A DNA stretch of 64,000 nucleotides from Euonymus europaeus (GCA_963580455.1 OY756960.1:28083238-28147237); one strand, 5' to 3'; shown: positions 1 to 15,577, counted from the first letter of the stretch. Notes: generated by a model not told the origin, from the sequence alone. Translations and numbers: made by a program.

Positions 1-242
1 AATAGCTGTCAGTCTCATTGCCTTAATATCTGTTGAAGATGAATATTATAGCAGGAGTGTCTATCATGGTGATGAGGATATGTTACTTATTCATCCAAAA
101 TAGTTATATTTTTTGTAACCTTGAGTTCCAAGTCACTGCGTATCCTTCTTATCTCTCAAACAATTTAAATTCGTTATATTCTAACAATTTTCTAATTCCA
201 AGCTGGGTGATTTTGGCAGTTGAGTTTACGATCACCTCACAG

Positions 243-2548
243 GAATTCAGCATTTCAAAAACTTTTCAGGTTGCCGACAGAAGAGTTTCTTATGAGTGAC
301 TTTTCGTGCTGTCTGAAGAGAAAATTACCTTTACAGGTACGGGTTATAGTTGCCTTGTTAGTTGTTACCACATGCTCTTTTGTTGAAGAACTGAATTATG
401 GAATCACCATTGGAACTTCTCATTGTCAGTTTATAAAGTTAGATAGTGCACATGTTTAGACACTCTGAGCTCACCAGCAGTATAAAATGAATTTAAACTA
501 CTCCGTCCTCTTTTTTGTTTCGATGAAATAAATTTATACAATAACAGTGACGCTAGTTGAATGTTTCCTAATCTGATTTTGTATGTTATAGGGAAACTTG
601 CATGTTTGCTGCGTCATTAGGTAGGATGCACAAATATGACAGTACATCAGGAAATTAGAACTCTGCCTACTATTAGTGGTTAACATAATATAATTGCCAA
701 TTTTAAGTGTTACCAAAAGCATTATGAATTTCTTTGGAATGATGTTTGAGCAAAATGGACGTCTTTTAAGATGATTCATAGCTTAAGTCAAGATTTCTTT
801 GGATGCAGGGCCGAATCTATCTATCTGCTAGAATTGTTGGGTTTTATGCCAATCTTTTTGGTCGTAAGACCAAATTTTTCTTTCTCTGGGAGGATATAGA
901 AGACATCCAAATATTTCCCGCATCTTTGCCATCTCTAGGCAGTCCTTCTCTGGTCATAATTTTGCGAAAAGGTCGAGGTCTTGATGCAAGGCATGGTGCA
1001 AAGTCCCAAGATGAAGAAGGCAGGCTTGGATACTATTTTCAGTCTTTCGCATCATTCAATGTAGCCAGAAGGTATTCAGTGTTATGTAGTTCTTATTATC
1101 ACTTGGAGAGTTAAGATAGGGATGACTCTCTTTTTTTTTTAAAAAAATCATATTTATATTGAAAAAAAGGAAGGGTTAAGGACCTAAATTTTTGTCAAAC
1201 AGAACAATTATGGCCTTGTGGAGAACAAGAACTCTGACACCTGAAGAGCGAGCCCAAATTGCTAAAGAGCAGCAAGATGAAGAAGAAAGCTCCATCGGGG
1301 TCGAAGATGTCGGGTCCTTTCTGTTCAAGGTTGAGGAGTCAAAGATGTCCAAAGTTTATGCTGCCGAAGTTCCTATGAACGTAAGTAGAAGTCTGCTCTA
1401 ATTTGCATATTTAATGCTTTTTGGATAAATATACTAAAACATTTAACAAACCATTTCTCACAAAAATAGCAAAGACACCCAAAAATCGATAAATAGCTAA
1501 ATTTTTTTAGCAGATGTCATTTATCTTGAAACGAGCAAAAACACCAAAAAATAACATTTTCAAACCCACTCATCTATTAAGCTTTTATAAAAGCTGGTTC
1601 TTTAAGAAGTTTCAAGGTTTAGATTGTGCGAAACTGCTCTTATGGAGTGACAAGTAAGATCTTGTCTTTTTGGAATTTCATCTAAATAGAAAGAATCCAG
1701 ATTGGTGAGGGACTAAAAAAAAGGTCATGCTGTGCCAACTGCTTCCCTAAATTTGCATGTCATTGTCATAGACTCATAGCAGGGCCAATTGTTAACGTTG
1801 TTCATGCAGGACTTATATTTTGTTGATTTGAAATGATCATTCTGATAAATAATTGTAGTTCACGCTGAATATTTTATGTTGGCTACTGCCGCAGATAAAA
1901 TCACTAATGGAAATATTCAATGGAGGAGTGATGGAGCATAAGATTATGGAAAAATCTGGTTGTCTTAATTATGCAACCACCGATTGGGAACCTGTGAAAC
2001 CTGGAGTACTTGAACGATGCCTCTCTTACAAATTCAATCGCCATATTTCAATATTCGGAGTGGAAGTCACCTCCACACAACATAAATCTTCCATGACAAA
2101 TGAAAAAGGGTATATAGTCAATGAGGTTATGGTGCTTCATGATATACCATTTGGCGACCACTTTCATGTATGTTGTTGCACAATACTTTTGTATGATTGT
2201 ATCTACAGAACCCTCCTCCTTGTTTTTGTTTCAGTGTTTGATTTTTTTTCTTCTTTTCACCATCTACCTATATTATTCCTCGTACCTACACCTTGTTTTG
2301 TTCGGGTTCTGTTCCTGATTAGTTTCTGTATGCAGGTCCATTTGAGGTACCAGATCGAGAAGTCTGCCCTCGCTGGTAATGTATGCAAGTGTGATGTTTT
2401 TGTAGGAATCAGTTGGCTGAAAAGTACAAAGTTCCAGCCATTGATAACTCGAAACATAATCGAGAAGTTTACCCATCGGATGAAGGAAATATTTGAACTG
2501 GTTGAGAAAGAGTTTCTTTTTGCAACTCAACAAGATAGTTCCATTTGA
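243..2548 (+). CDS. C2-GRAM-VASt domain protein, 3' part of gene
   Basis: The window opens inside this gene. Exons read as about 243-336, 809-1071, 1203-1380, 1895-2167 and 2336-2548, all with GT-AG borders and consistent phase. The first visible exon gives FQKLFRLPTEEFL, the usual lead-in to the GRAM domain. The GRAM domain follows (GRIYLSARIVGFYANLFG, then FFLWEDIEDIQ). An acidic linker (LTPEERAQIAKEQQDEEE) leads to a VASt domain containing DWEPVKPGVLERCLSYKF and ending FTHRMKEIFELVEKEF. The order matches plant C2-GRAM-VASt proteins such as Arabidopsis At5g50170, where GRAM and VASt are thought to bind membrane lipids. The N-terminal C2 domains lie outside the window. The first exon could start at 251 instead of 243. 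The stop is TGA at 2546-2548. Confidence 0.88.
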
Positions 2549-3628
2549 CAAATGTATCATCAGATCCTCAAAACAGTTTATTTACGACAATATTGATTTA
2601 ATAGTGATTTTCTTTAGATTGAAATGTGGGAATACGTCGTTTTTCGTCGCATCTTAATCCCCTGCTTGAGCTTGTTTTATGTGTATAGATGTTTCTAGAA
2701 GTGTTTGTATTCACAGGTTGAAGCTGTCCATATGAAGCTGTGATCCAGCATAGGGCAGACTTCTTACTGTCCACTGTCGTTGTCCATTAATCCATTTGCC
2801 AGTAATTTAGTGACATTGTGACTGTCTTTGTAAGATAATAGCCGCTGTTCTCCCTTCTCTCACTAAACATAGAAAAAACCACTTTGTTCGGTCATTTGGG
2901 GCGGAGGAAGGGGGATCAGGCCGCCTCTCCTCTTCCTCCCCTCCCATTTCCTATGTTCTTTTTTTCTTTTTTTTTGAAAAACCTTTGCCTTTTTTCTTTA
3001 GTTTTTCCAATAATAACATATCATGTCTGTTAAAAAAAAAAATCTACATACGTGAAACGAATCATAGTCGGATCGTATTTTTTCTTCATATTTTCTGCTT
3101 AAATCAAGTGAAAATCGGAAATCAACATAATTAATAAACAATTTAGTCAAATATATGTTCAACAACAGACTGAAAAAATTCTCATAAGTGAAACTGATCG
3201 AAAAATTATTTTTTTTCAATTTTTTCTGCTAAAATCAAACAAAATTGAAAAATAAACACAACTGATCGATCACTATTCACTACCGGCTAAATAATTTGAT
3301 AAAAAAATATGTCTAATAACCGACGGAAACCGTCCGTGACCACCTGTGTTTTGCGAACTTAGCGAGACTTTTTATTACGACGATGTATAATAATGGAGCT
3401 GTTATTACTGTTTTGTCCTTCATCGCTAACGGTAATTACGAGATGTATTAAGTCGTAAAATCACCCTTCAATTCCCGCCTCGGCGCCTCCTAGATATCGC
3501 GGCCCTATTGAAGACTAAACCCTGAACCCTCGAAGGCATAGTTGGAACTTATTTGCGGGAAATTCTTCCTTTCGTGGTGGAGTTTTGATTCTTGTTTTGG
3601 ATCTGGAACTGTAAATTGCTGAAGAGAG
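2549..3628. other. Intergenic: 3' UTR, then MAK16 promoter
   Basis: About 1.1 kb without a coding signal. The first 350 bases are probably 3' UTR of the C2-GRAM-VASt gene. A pyrimidine-rich stretch and T runs follow (about 2910-3010). The last 200 bases before the MAK16 start are probably its promoter and 5' UTR. I see no repeat or RNA gene here. Confidence 0.6.
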
Positions 3629-6600
3629 ATGCAGCACGATGAGGTCATATGGCAAGTCATCAGGCACAATCACTGCAGTTTCATCGCCAAGTAATACAAT
3701 CGTTATCGACTGATTTTTCTTCTTTCTTTTCTTGTTTAATTAAACTTGGTTTAGGGTCTACTTTCCTGTATCATGCACAGTGTTGATTCAGTTTATCACG
3801 CGTTCGTTGCAGGCTCACAACCGGGATCTTTTGTAGAAACCCCTATAACGTGACTGGAATTTGCAATTGTAGCTCGTGCCCTCTCGCTAACAGTCTCTAT
3901 GCTACTATTCGAGACCATGATGGTACAATCATTCCTTTTTTTTAATTGGTTTTTATATATGTATTTTGACACACACTTGTTTAGTATAATATGGAAGCGA
4001 ATTGGTGTAAAATTATGTACAACGATAACTGATTACAGGGATGGCTCCATATGACATGAACAACTTGATTCCTGATTTTTTTTCTTCTTTACACTATTAG
4101 GACAGTTGAGATTTATTTGGTTCCATTGGATTTCTAGGCAGCTCTATCTGCTTCTGTTTGTACCTTGGTTTATTAGGCCGGTATGAAGATGAAACTATCT
4201 GCCCTGAAGAAAAGAGTGAGAGGACTCTCATAAATACTTTGACCATATTCATTTAAAAGTTGGTCGGATTTTTGTAGTTTAAAAAGTAAGATTGATATGA
4301 TTTCTGCTAGCTATTTGATTGCTAATGTTGTTATAGTCTTGTCTGTGCCCTGTGTTTGCATTTAACTATTTAAGTCTCCATGAATTCTGTGATTTAAGTT
4401 GGCAATTTGCTATGAGAAGATTCTATGTAGCTTTGTTAACTTTGGCATTGTTGTATTTTCAACGTAAGCAAGGGTCTTCTATTTATATATGAAAACCATT
4501 GAAAGAGCTCATATGCCCAATAAGTTATGGGAAAGAGTGAAATTGCCTAGAAATTATGAGAGGGCACTTGAAATCATTGACAAGCATCTGGTTACTTGCA
4601 TCTTTACATGTTTGGGCTTAGTTTTTTTTTTCTTTCATATTTTTTTCCTGTGGATAAAACTTTGGTTAACATACGATCATTTGGAGCTTGAAGATGTATT
4701 GGCCCAAATTCCTCATGCATAAAACAAAACAACGTCTCACAAAAATGACTCAAATGCGGATTCGGATGAGGAAGCTTGCACTAAAAACAAGGTTTGCAAC
4801 TTATCTCTAGTCCATTTCTTGAGTTTTATATATTCTTTTCAATGGAAAAAAGAAGTTATTGAAAGGTCACCCAGAAGATTTTAACCTCGAAAGAAAAAGA
4901 CAAAAAGTCATAATACATGGAAGATTGGCCAGAGTCTCAAGGAGTTGAAGACGTTGTTAAAGTAGCTTGATGACCATAACTTGGTCATGGGAAGCCAATT
5001 ATACATGAAATAATTATAATGTTTCCTCTGTTCCTAGAGATTCTGCTATTCCTTTCCAACCAATCTATTCAACAAGTTATAGGTAGAACCGTAGAACACT
5101 CTGAATTACATTTCTTTTGGTTCGTTGAGTTATATGAAATACCCATATTTCTTAATGGTAGCATTTCTGAACAAAGTAATGGTCACTGGCTGTAAGGCAT
5201 TAGAAAAAAAGATTCTATTGACTTTTGCCGTTGATAGCTTACTTGTCAACTTATTGATTAAACTTCTTTATCTTTTTTTTTTTTTTGTAGTGTTAGTTTT
5301 ATAAGAACTGCCTTCTGGCTAGGTAGTGCGGGTTTTTGCACCTAGGAGGGGAACCACATGTGAACATATTGTATGACTCTTCATTTTGATATATTATTTT
5401 TGCGTGGCATGTTTGTCAGATAATATTTATGCCGAGTAGCATATACTTGTCATTTTTATTCAAGGGAAAATGTGAAGCTGTAGGCCAGAATTTAAACATT
5501 CAAATTGTGACTAAGGATAGATATAATGCTTTGTCCATTTGGAGCCCTTAAAAAATGTTACCTTACATGAGAATGTTGAATTATTGATTGTCCCAAAAGT
5601 TACCCGACATTAACACATGGAATTTAAATGAAGCAGAACAGAAAACAACCTGTATAGTTTCAGTAAATGTAATCTGTCAAGGATATTCATCTATGGAATA
5701 TGGATGATTGTTTCCTGTAGACCGTAGAGTGAGTTACTCACTTGTGGTTTCGTGGAATATACCTGTAATTCCAACTTCCAACAGTCTTAATTATTGATTT
5801 CTTCTTCAATTACTCCTCCTTTTTCCAATAGATCAAGGTGCGAGTATCTATTTTACATCCTCGATATGATCTGGACTTGATAATTCTTGCTAGGGAGAAG
5901 ATAATGACTGTTCCAAAAAAAGAGAAGAAAAGAGAGGCTAGAAGGGAGGAAAAGGCTGAAAAAGCTGCAGTTCTCGAGAAGGTAGTCATTCCATGTTTTA
6001 CACAACAAATGAGCATCAACTATGTTTCATGTCTCCTTTAGTCTTGACATCTTTCTTATGTCTTTGCAGAATATTGAGAAGGAGTTGCTTGAGCGACTTA
6101 AAAGAGGAGTTTATGGTGACATTTATAACTATCCTGTTAATGAATACAACAAAGTTCTTGACCTGGTTGAGCAACAGGCTGTTAGTGAAGATGAAGAGGA
6201 GGCGGTATGCTCTTGGAGTTATATCAGCGTTATTATTGGACAGCTTTTGGTTTTGTTTGGCTGAGCCGTTCTGTCGTAATAAACAGGAGCAAGAAATAGA
6301 ATACGTTGAAGGCTATGATGAACTTGAAGAGGAAGAAGATATGGAAGATTTTGGTGGTTTTGCGATGAACGATTCTCTCGAGAATAATGGTAATTCTATA
6401 ATTGCAGTGCATTTCTGTTAATTGGAGCAGCTGGGGCCACAATCTGTTCATTTGCGTATCCTCTAACACTGGAAGTGAATTTTCTTTATATTATCGTTTG
6501 GGTAGTAACTAGAGAAAAAATTGTAAGCAAAAAATTATGTCATCTGTTCCATCCATGGTATGATTAGAGTCTGAAACTTGTGTACCAACACCAATGCCAT

Positions 6601-7090
6601 GGGTCTTACTGATTAAAGTCGCAGCTTTAATGTTCCAATATGTTTTTTAGGAGTCAATATTTCACACTTTTGGCTTATGTGGTTCAAAATTATAATGCTG
6701 ATGATGCAGTTGAGGATGATGAGGAGGAAGCACTTGAGAAAAAGAGGGTAAGAAGCTCCGAATCTGCTCGTGGAAAGCTTGTGAAAGATGAAGCTAGTAG
6801 GAAGGGGGAAAAGAAAGCCAAGGTGCTGGTTGAGGTAATTCTTCAAAAATTTCGAACTTTCCAACTTCAATCAGTGGGAATCATTTATGAAAATTTTCTA
6901 ATTATTTTGTGGGACATATGCAGCATCCTCTCATCAAAATTAGTATTTATATACATCCTTATTTGGCTCGTGGCAGGGGGGGTATTCATTCGTTTCAATA
7001 TATAATTCTGCCGAGGTCTATTTTTATGCGTCTCTCTTTTATCAGGTTGAACATGAAGGTGTTGGTGAAAGAGAGAAGGCAACCTTGTGA
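3629..7090 (+). CDS. MAK16: MAK16-like 60S ribosome biogenesis protein
   Basis: Nine exons: 3629-3690, 3813-3922, about 4469-4590, 4694-4791, 5894-5981, 6070-6204, 6287-6389, 6710-6834 and 7046-7090, giving about 295 residues, normal for the family. The start [21 protein letters not shown] is the conserved Mak16 N terminus. Cysteines follow at [21 protein letters not shown], then [20 protein letters not shown], the basic stretch [40 protein letters not shown] and an acidic tail. Mak16 is a nucleolar factor needed for 25S/28S rRNA and 60S subunit assembly. One oddity is the third exon. The expected acceptor just before codon GTC (4474) is absent in the right phase, and only an AG at 4467-4468 keeps the frame, adding about one residue. 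Every other junction is regular, so the gene is probably active. Confidence 0.87.
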
Positions 7091-7259
7091 GAGCCCTTGT
7101 AACATTTTTCATCTGGAAGTCAGTCAGTTAAAGTTGCATCATTCTTATTCCTTGTGTCCGATGAGTGTACAAATGATTCTGTAGCATCAAGAATGTCTTA
7201 CGATATCTTCATCCTCTTCTCCAACGATGCAATAAAATTCAGTGAGCGAAATATTTCAT
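7091..7259. other. MAK16 3' flank
   Basis: Probable 3' UTR of MAK16. An AATAAA-like signal (CAATAAAATTC) lies near 7230. No other feature is seen. Confidence 0.5.
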
Positions 7260-7277
7260 CCAATCGCTTGAAAATGG

Positions 7278-7455
7278 ATCCGAATCCCTAGTCCTTTCCG
7301 ATCCTTTCCTATGTCCTCGCTAAGCTTCCTTCTGTCGGCGCCAAATTCGCTCCCGCCACTTCTGCTACTGAATTCGACATCGAACAGACGACACCCTCCG
7401 CTTCATCCTCCTCTTCTCAAACCCCAATCATCAACCGAATGCCGCACTTTCAGTC
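7278..7455 (+). pseudogene. 5' fragment of an unidentified gene, with stop
   Basis: An ATG near 7278 opens a frame reading MDPNP, a TAG stop, then SFPILSYVLAKLPSVGAKF and, further on, EFDIEQTTPSASSSSSQTP and INRMPHF. The composition is coding-like and GC-rich compared with the flanks. The similarity stops abruptly at about 7455, where AT-rich sequence begins. It looks like the N-terminal part of a plant protein copied or left behind as a truncated remnant with an early nonsense codon. I do not recognise the parent family with certainty. Confidence 0.4.
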
Positions 7456-8396
7456 TGGAAATGTGAATAGTGTTCACTTCAAATTGAAAAACAGCAGTTG
7501 ATAACTACTGGCAAACATCCTCCTAGTAATAGTTGAGAAATTAAAGGTAAGAAAAGAAGAAGAAAAAAGGATGTAGATCAAAACTTTATGCCATAAGCAA
7601 GGACTTCTGATGTTTTTGTCAGAGGTGGTAGAGAGAACTGGTGAGATCAATGCGCCGTAATTTTTTAGTACCACTGGCTTTTATTGTTTAAGCAAACTCA
7701 GATACTGATTCTAGTGTGATCAAATTAACTAATTCTGGTTAATTTTTTTTAGCAAAGTTTCCAGGAATGTGATCCCAACTTAATGAATGTTTTATATTCA
7801 AGGAACATAAAAACTCTCTTATTTTATTCTCAAGTTGCTGCAGAAATTACAGTCCTACGTTCTTCTACCACAAAAAGTAAATTTATTACAACCATATATC
7901 AGGGTCTGAAGCAAATGTACTCCATCATTAGGAGACTGCTTCAGAAGACAGAAATGACCAGATAACCTAATTCCTTTGCCAATGGCATTCACATCCGTCA
8001 TCAACCAAGATAATAAAGATAAACAATGTCCAAAAAAAAAAAGGTTCAAAGTTGAAACCATCAACCAAATAGCATTCGAGTTCGCAGCTATTAGATAGAC
8101 TATTGAAGTTTCATCTAGTTAAAATGCAATAAAAATGTTGTAGCATTTTCTTGGTAACACAATAAACAAAAAAGCAATCTAACACAGGTATCTGAGCAAG
8201 ATTGAATTATCACAAGAATATTTTCCAACTACGCTAAACATGAAGGCAAATCAAAATCAAAACAAAAATGAAAATATATGACATGGGGTTCCAGAAGATA
8301 GCTAATTGTGGAGGATGATAATTTCACAAATCTAAACAAGATAAGAAGTTTCCACGCAACTCAAATGCTAAAAGCATTTCCAGCCAGGCCAAAGTA
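7456..8396. other. Spacer between convergent genes
   Basis: AT-rich, with no supported coding sequence. The right part (about 8100-8396) is probably the 3' UTR of the EF-Tu gene, which runs on the minus strand. No repeat is recognised. Confidence 0.5.
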
Positions 8397-9851
8397 TTAT
8401 TCAATGATGGACTGAATCACACCAGCTCCAACAGTCTTCCCTCCTTCTCTGATAGCAAACCTCATACCTTGCTCACAAGCAACAGGCATAATGAGTTCAA
8501 CAACAATCTTGACTCGGTCACCGGGCATAACCATTTTTGACTCCTCATCTTTGTCATTCATAATGGAAGTCACTTTACCAGTTACATCAGTGGTCCTCAT
8601 GTAAAACTGAGGCCTATACCCAGAGAAAAATGGGGAGTGTCTCCCACCTTCTTCCTTCTTCAATACGTACACAATTGCAAGGAATTTAGTGTGCGGAGTG
8701 ATGGTTCCGGGCTTAGCCAGAACCATTCCTCTCTGTATATCAAACTTTTGAACACCTCTAAGCAACAAACCCACATTATCCCCAGCCAAAGCCTCATCAA
8801 GGATTTTCTGAAACATTTCTACACCAGTCACAGTAGTATTTCTAGTATCTCTCAAACCTACAATATCCACTGTCTCTCCAACCTTAATGGTACCACGCTC
8901 AACCCTGCCGGTGGCAACAGTACCACGACCAGTAATTGAAAACACATCTTCAACTGCCAGCAAAAATGGCAAATCAGTCTGCCGTTGTGGAATTGGAATA
9001 TAACTATCCACATTATCCATAAGTTCGTAGATTTTATCAACCCATTGATTATCTCCACGCTTAATACTAGGATTATCCATTAATGCCTCTAAGGCCAAAA
9101 GGGCAGACCCAGAAACAATAGGCACATCATCACCAGGGAATTCATAAGAAGAAAGCAATTCACGCACCTCCAACTCGACGAGCTGCAACAGCTCCTCGTC
9201 ATCCACTTGATCTTGTTTGTTTAAGAACACCACCATATTGGGGACACCCACTTGTTTTGCCAACAAGATGTGTTCTTTAGTCTGGGGCATAGGGCCGTCG
9301 GCGCCGGAAACGACAAGTATAGCACCGTCCATCTGTGCAGCACCGGTAATCATGTTCTTGACATAATCTGCGTGACCGGGGCAGTCCACGTGCGCATAAT
9401 GACGATTCTCAGTCTCATACTCAACGGTGGCAGTGTTGATAGTGATACCACGAGCCCGCTCCTCAGGGGCGGCATCAATTTCGTCGTATTTCTTGGGGGC
9501 ACTTCCGCCCAAGGAGGCAAGGGCCATGGTAAGAGCGGCGGTGAGTGTAGTCTTCCCGTGGTCGACATGGCCGATTGTGCCGATGTTGACATGGGGCTTC
9601 TTGCGCTCGAATTTGCCCCTTGCAGCACGAACAGTGAAGGAGCGGCGGCTGCAGAAGGAGGACGTTGTGGTGATTGAAAATGAAGACCAGAAGGTGGAGG
9701 AGAGGTGGGGTTTGGGTGTCAATTTTGAAGGCAAAGAAGTGGCGGAGAAGAGAGAGGGATTGTTGGAGGAAGAGGAAGAGAAAAATGGTGAAGGCGAAGA
9801 AGGGGCACGTGGGTATACCAGTTTAGAGGAAGCAGAGGCTGTAATAGCCAT
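8397..9851 (-). CDS. TUFA: Elongation factor Tu, chloroplastic (nuclear gene)
   Basis: A single uninterrupted frame of 484 residues. EF-Tu is the GTPase that brings aminoacyl-tRNA to the ribosome, here in plastids. Residues 1 to about 76 are rich in Ser, Thr and Pro with almost no acidic residues, as in a chloroplast transit peptide; the mature part starts near [18 protein letters not shown]. GTPase motifs are complete: GHVDHGKT (94-101), RGITI (switch I), DCPGHADY (156-163), NKQD (211-214) and SGSAL. Domains II and III follow ([32 protein letters not shown]) and the end is GVIQSIIE. The lack of introns and the cyanobacterial-type sequence are usual for plant nuclear tufA, which moved from the plastid genome. 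No damage is seen. The start is the first ATG and gives a full transit peptide. Confidence 0.97.
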   Translation of the reverse strand: MAITASASSKLVYPRAPSSPSPFFSSSSSNNPSLFSATSLPSKLTPKPHLSSTFWSSFSITTTSSFCSRRSFTVRAARGKFERKKPHVNIGTIGHVDHGKTTLTAALTMALASLGGSAPKKYDEIDAAPEERARGITINTATVEYETENRHYAHVDCPGHADYVKNMITGAAQMDGAILVVSGADGPMPQTKEHILLAKQVGVPNMVVFLNKQDQVDDEELLQLVELEVRELLSSYEFPGDDVPIVSGSALLALEALMDNPSIKRGDNQWVDKIYELMDNVDSYIPIPQRQTDLPFLLAVEDVFSITGRGTVATGRVERGTIKVGETVDIVGLRDTRNTTVTGVEMFQKILDEALAGDNVGLLLRGVQKFDIQRGMVLAKPGTITPHTKFLAIVYVLKKEEGGRHSPFFSGYRPQFYMRTTDVTGKVTSIMNDKDEESKMVMPGDRVKIVVELIMPVACEQGMRFAIREGGKTVGAGVIQSIIE

Positions 9852-9869
9852 GGCGTATCGGATTTTTCA

Positions 9870-9940
9870 GTGAGGGAGAGGGAGAGGGAGAGGGAGAGGG
9901 AGGAGAGGATTTGTTTTGTTATCTCTATATATCATGGGCC
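9870..9940 (-). promoter_or_regulatory. EF-Tu core promoter: TATA box, site II, CT-rich leader
   Basis: Read on the minus strand, GGCCCATGATATATAGAGAT lies at about 9921-9940. It contains a TGGGCC/GGCCCA 'site II' motif (9935-9940), common in plant translation and plastid-protein genes, next to a TATATA box (about 9926-9933). Between this and the start codon is a CT-rich stretch (GA repeats on the plus strand, about 9870-9908), typical of plant leaders. The assignment comes from position and motif only. Confidence 0.5.
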
Positions 9941-10044
9941 TCGCATCATTTCTATCCCTTAAAATAAAAGTGCTGTGTAAAGGACATGGTGACGGACGGC
10001 GTCATGGAATTTCTATGCATCAAAGTCTTCATATTAAAATTTTC

Positions 10045-10415
10045 TAAATTAATTTCAATTTTCCTTGTAATATGATGGTTTCTTGTCTGTTCAGGCCAAG
10101 TGCAATGGGGGAAGTGTTTGGAGTGCTGGAAATTTTGGAGTATGTAGAGAGAGTAATTTTAAAAATTGTATTGAAAGATTTGTAGAAAGATAGAAAAAAG
10201 TGAAAAATGGTATAAAAGTATGAGAGAGATGTTGTTGAAACTTGATATTTGGAGTGTTTGTGTTTGGAAAGTGAAAAAAATTGTATTGAAATATGTGTTT
10301 TGTTGATATGATTGTATTGAAAAATGTGTTTTGCTGATGTGGATAAGTAAGTGGGACCCACTTATGTGTAATAAAGGTGGGACCCAATTACAGAATTTGG
10401 AGTGTTGACAGCATG
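10045..10415. repeat. Possible dispersed repeat, GTATTGAAA-rich
   Basis: A T/G-biased block with internal near-repeats such as ATTGTATTGAAA(A/T)ATGTGTTTTG and two GTGGGACCCA motifs near 10350-10385. The stretch around 10300-10350 resembles 16490-16545 (TTTTGTTGAT, TGTATTGAGAGACGTATTTTACTGATATG). This suggests two diverged copies of one dispersed element. I found no clear terminal repeats, so the class is unknown. Confidence 0.3.
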
Positions 10416-10600
10416 ATCAACCTGCTGCAGCCAATCTCGAGCGGCCGCACCTGCCTTTGGCATGGGAGTTTTTTCCTTTTTTAACATTTGTACGATTATT
10501 ATTTTCTACATTAACATTTAATTTAACTTATTTCTCAATATATTTTTCCGAAGTTACATGGTTTGTCAACTATTCGTACTTTGGTTGAGTTTGATAAGTT

Positions 10601-10888
10601 TTTCATTATTGTTTTCTCTATTCAGGTCACTAACTTGATCGTCAAATGTCTATTGGACGACACTCCGATTTATCCTACTTTTGATAGATTGTTGATGACC
10701 CTCATTGACATCAATCGTAGATTCGATCGTCTACATTGCTATCATTTATTTGTCTTTTATTCTCTGTCTATTCATGTCACTAACTTGATCGACAAAGATT
10801 TATTGAACGACACTCTAATATCTCTACTTTTGGTAAATTGTTGATGACCCTAATATCATCAATCGTAAATTCGACCGTCTACATTGGT
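10601..10888 (+). repeat. Two-copy tandem repeat, period about 150 bp
   Basis: Copy one is about 10601-10740 and copy two about 10741-10888. Shared blocks include GTCACTAACTTGATCG, ACGACACTC, GTTGATGACCCT and TCAATCGTA followed by CGTCTACATTG. The offset is about 148-150 bases and the copies differ by scattered substitutions and short indels, so the duplication is not recent. Neither copy has a convincing coding frame. Confidence 0.7.
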
Positions 10889-11704
10889 ACCATGTTCTAG
10901 CAATGCATATTTTTAAAATCCTTTTACCACAAGAATGTAAATGATTAACCATCTCAAATAATGTCATGTTAGTACGACTACAAGAGGTCATTGTGCTGCC
11001 GTTGGGGGGTATAACTTGTAATCATGGTTCTCACAGGAGGTGAAATGGGGGGGAGGATAGCAATTTCTGAAGTGTAGCATTTCCCACGAAATGTAGTCCA
11101 TCTCAGTTCCACGAATTTGATTTGGGTTCTATAGTTTTAGGAACTTTTGGTTATCCCATAAAAATAAAAATCCACCACATAAAACGTAAATGCGTGCAAA
11201 AAGATGTAAATCCACTCACCGTCAGCAGCTCCATCAACAATAAAGTGCATTAAGATCCTCCTTTCCCGTGCTAATTCCGGGAAGTTTGAACACTCGATTG
11301 CAATGTAACAGGAAACAGAGCTTTTGGCACACAGAAGGGGGGAAAAAACATATATCACAATGCATCACCCTTATAACACTTGATTTGGACTTCAGCACTA
11401 AATTTCCCTGTAGGTGAAAGAACGTGCATTCAGACTATTTACAAGTATACAATCCACGCACCAAAAACTGATAACCTATATAGACACTAGGAAATTAATC
11501 CCACCTATGGAAAACATGCAGATCTTCTGCTGATGTGTTTACACAATCTATAACCCGCTGGACTGTCCCTCAGCTCAGCAGTATCAAGAATTCAGCTGAG
11601 TGCCGAGCCGGATGCGTTCCTATGAGCCCTTTAAAGTCTCAAAGCTCAAAGCAGCAAGCATATGAACTCATAATTTTTACCACCATATCATTCAAGATGT
11701 TTTT
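10889..11704. other. Spacer downstream of WNK gene
   Basis: About 800 bases without a supported gene. Short frames here are unlike any known family. Part may be 3' flank of the WNK gene beyond the psaA insertion. Confidence 0.5.
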
Positions 11705-11946
11705 CATGCCACTCAACCAAAGAAAGATTATGGAGAGTTGACCAAAATGAGCACTAAATACTTTTCGAGATATCTCCTCCAAATCGGAGGTATGGGTATC
11801 GAAATCGTGAGCATCGGCATGTAGGTTCCAGATCCAAGTGGTAGTATCAGGTCCCTTGGCTATTGTTCTTGAGAAATGGCCGGGTCTGGCCCATTCCTCG
11901 AAAGAAGTTTTTATGGGATCCCTATCTACCAAAATTTTGACTTTCT
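11705..11946 (-). pseudogene. psaA: Nuclear plastid DNA: psaA N-terminal fragment
   Basis: On the minus strand this reads as the N-terminal part of the chloroplast photosystem I P700 apoprotein A1. Blocks include [59 protein letters not shown] and LWLSGM. The match breaks just after the LWLSGM codons (11705) and starts just before KVKIL (about 11946), so it covers only about 80 of some 750 codons. The frame is still open across the fragment, so the transfer is probably fairly young. It lies about 200 bases beyond the WNK stop codon, in the region expected to be the WNK 3' UTR or flank. It is a fragment with no expected function. Confidence 0.9.
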
Positions 11947-12141
11947 GCGGCTGCCTTGTGCTGTTACAGAGTGTGAAGATTAAGTTTTCTTGCATTCTGA
12001 CTTTCATAAAATCTACAAGATCATCTTCGTTTGGGAAACTAGGGAAGTCGGAATCGAATAATAACCCTCTGAAGAGGAAGAGAAATGTGTCTGGTATGTC
12101 AGGAGTCCCAACTTGCAGTACCAGCACTGTATCCCACTGCT

Positions 12142-15577
<3,436 letters not shown>

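Noticed and set aside
1..242. Further exon at the very start of the window
   Set aside because: The frames present do not match the C2-GRAM-VASt family; the stretch looks like intron.
9252..9873. Long plus-strand frames over the EF-Tu gene
   Set aside because: They are antisense shadows of a GC-rich, strongly conserved coding region.
10436..10448. CTCGAGCGGCCGC, which looks like an XhoI-NotI cloning linker
   Set aside because: No vector sequence lies on either side and the flanks are ordinary plant DNA. A chance match or a small assembly artefact cannot be told apart, so no claim is made.
11639..12127. 162-codon minus-strand frame as a protein gene
   Set aside because: Its second half is chloroplast psaA sequence, its first half is the region just after the WNK stop, and its end is unrelated. 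It is a chance frame over an insertion.
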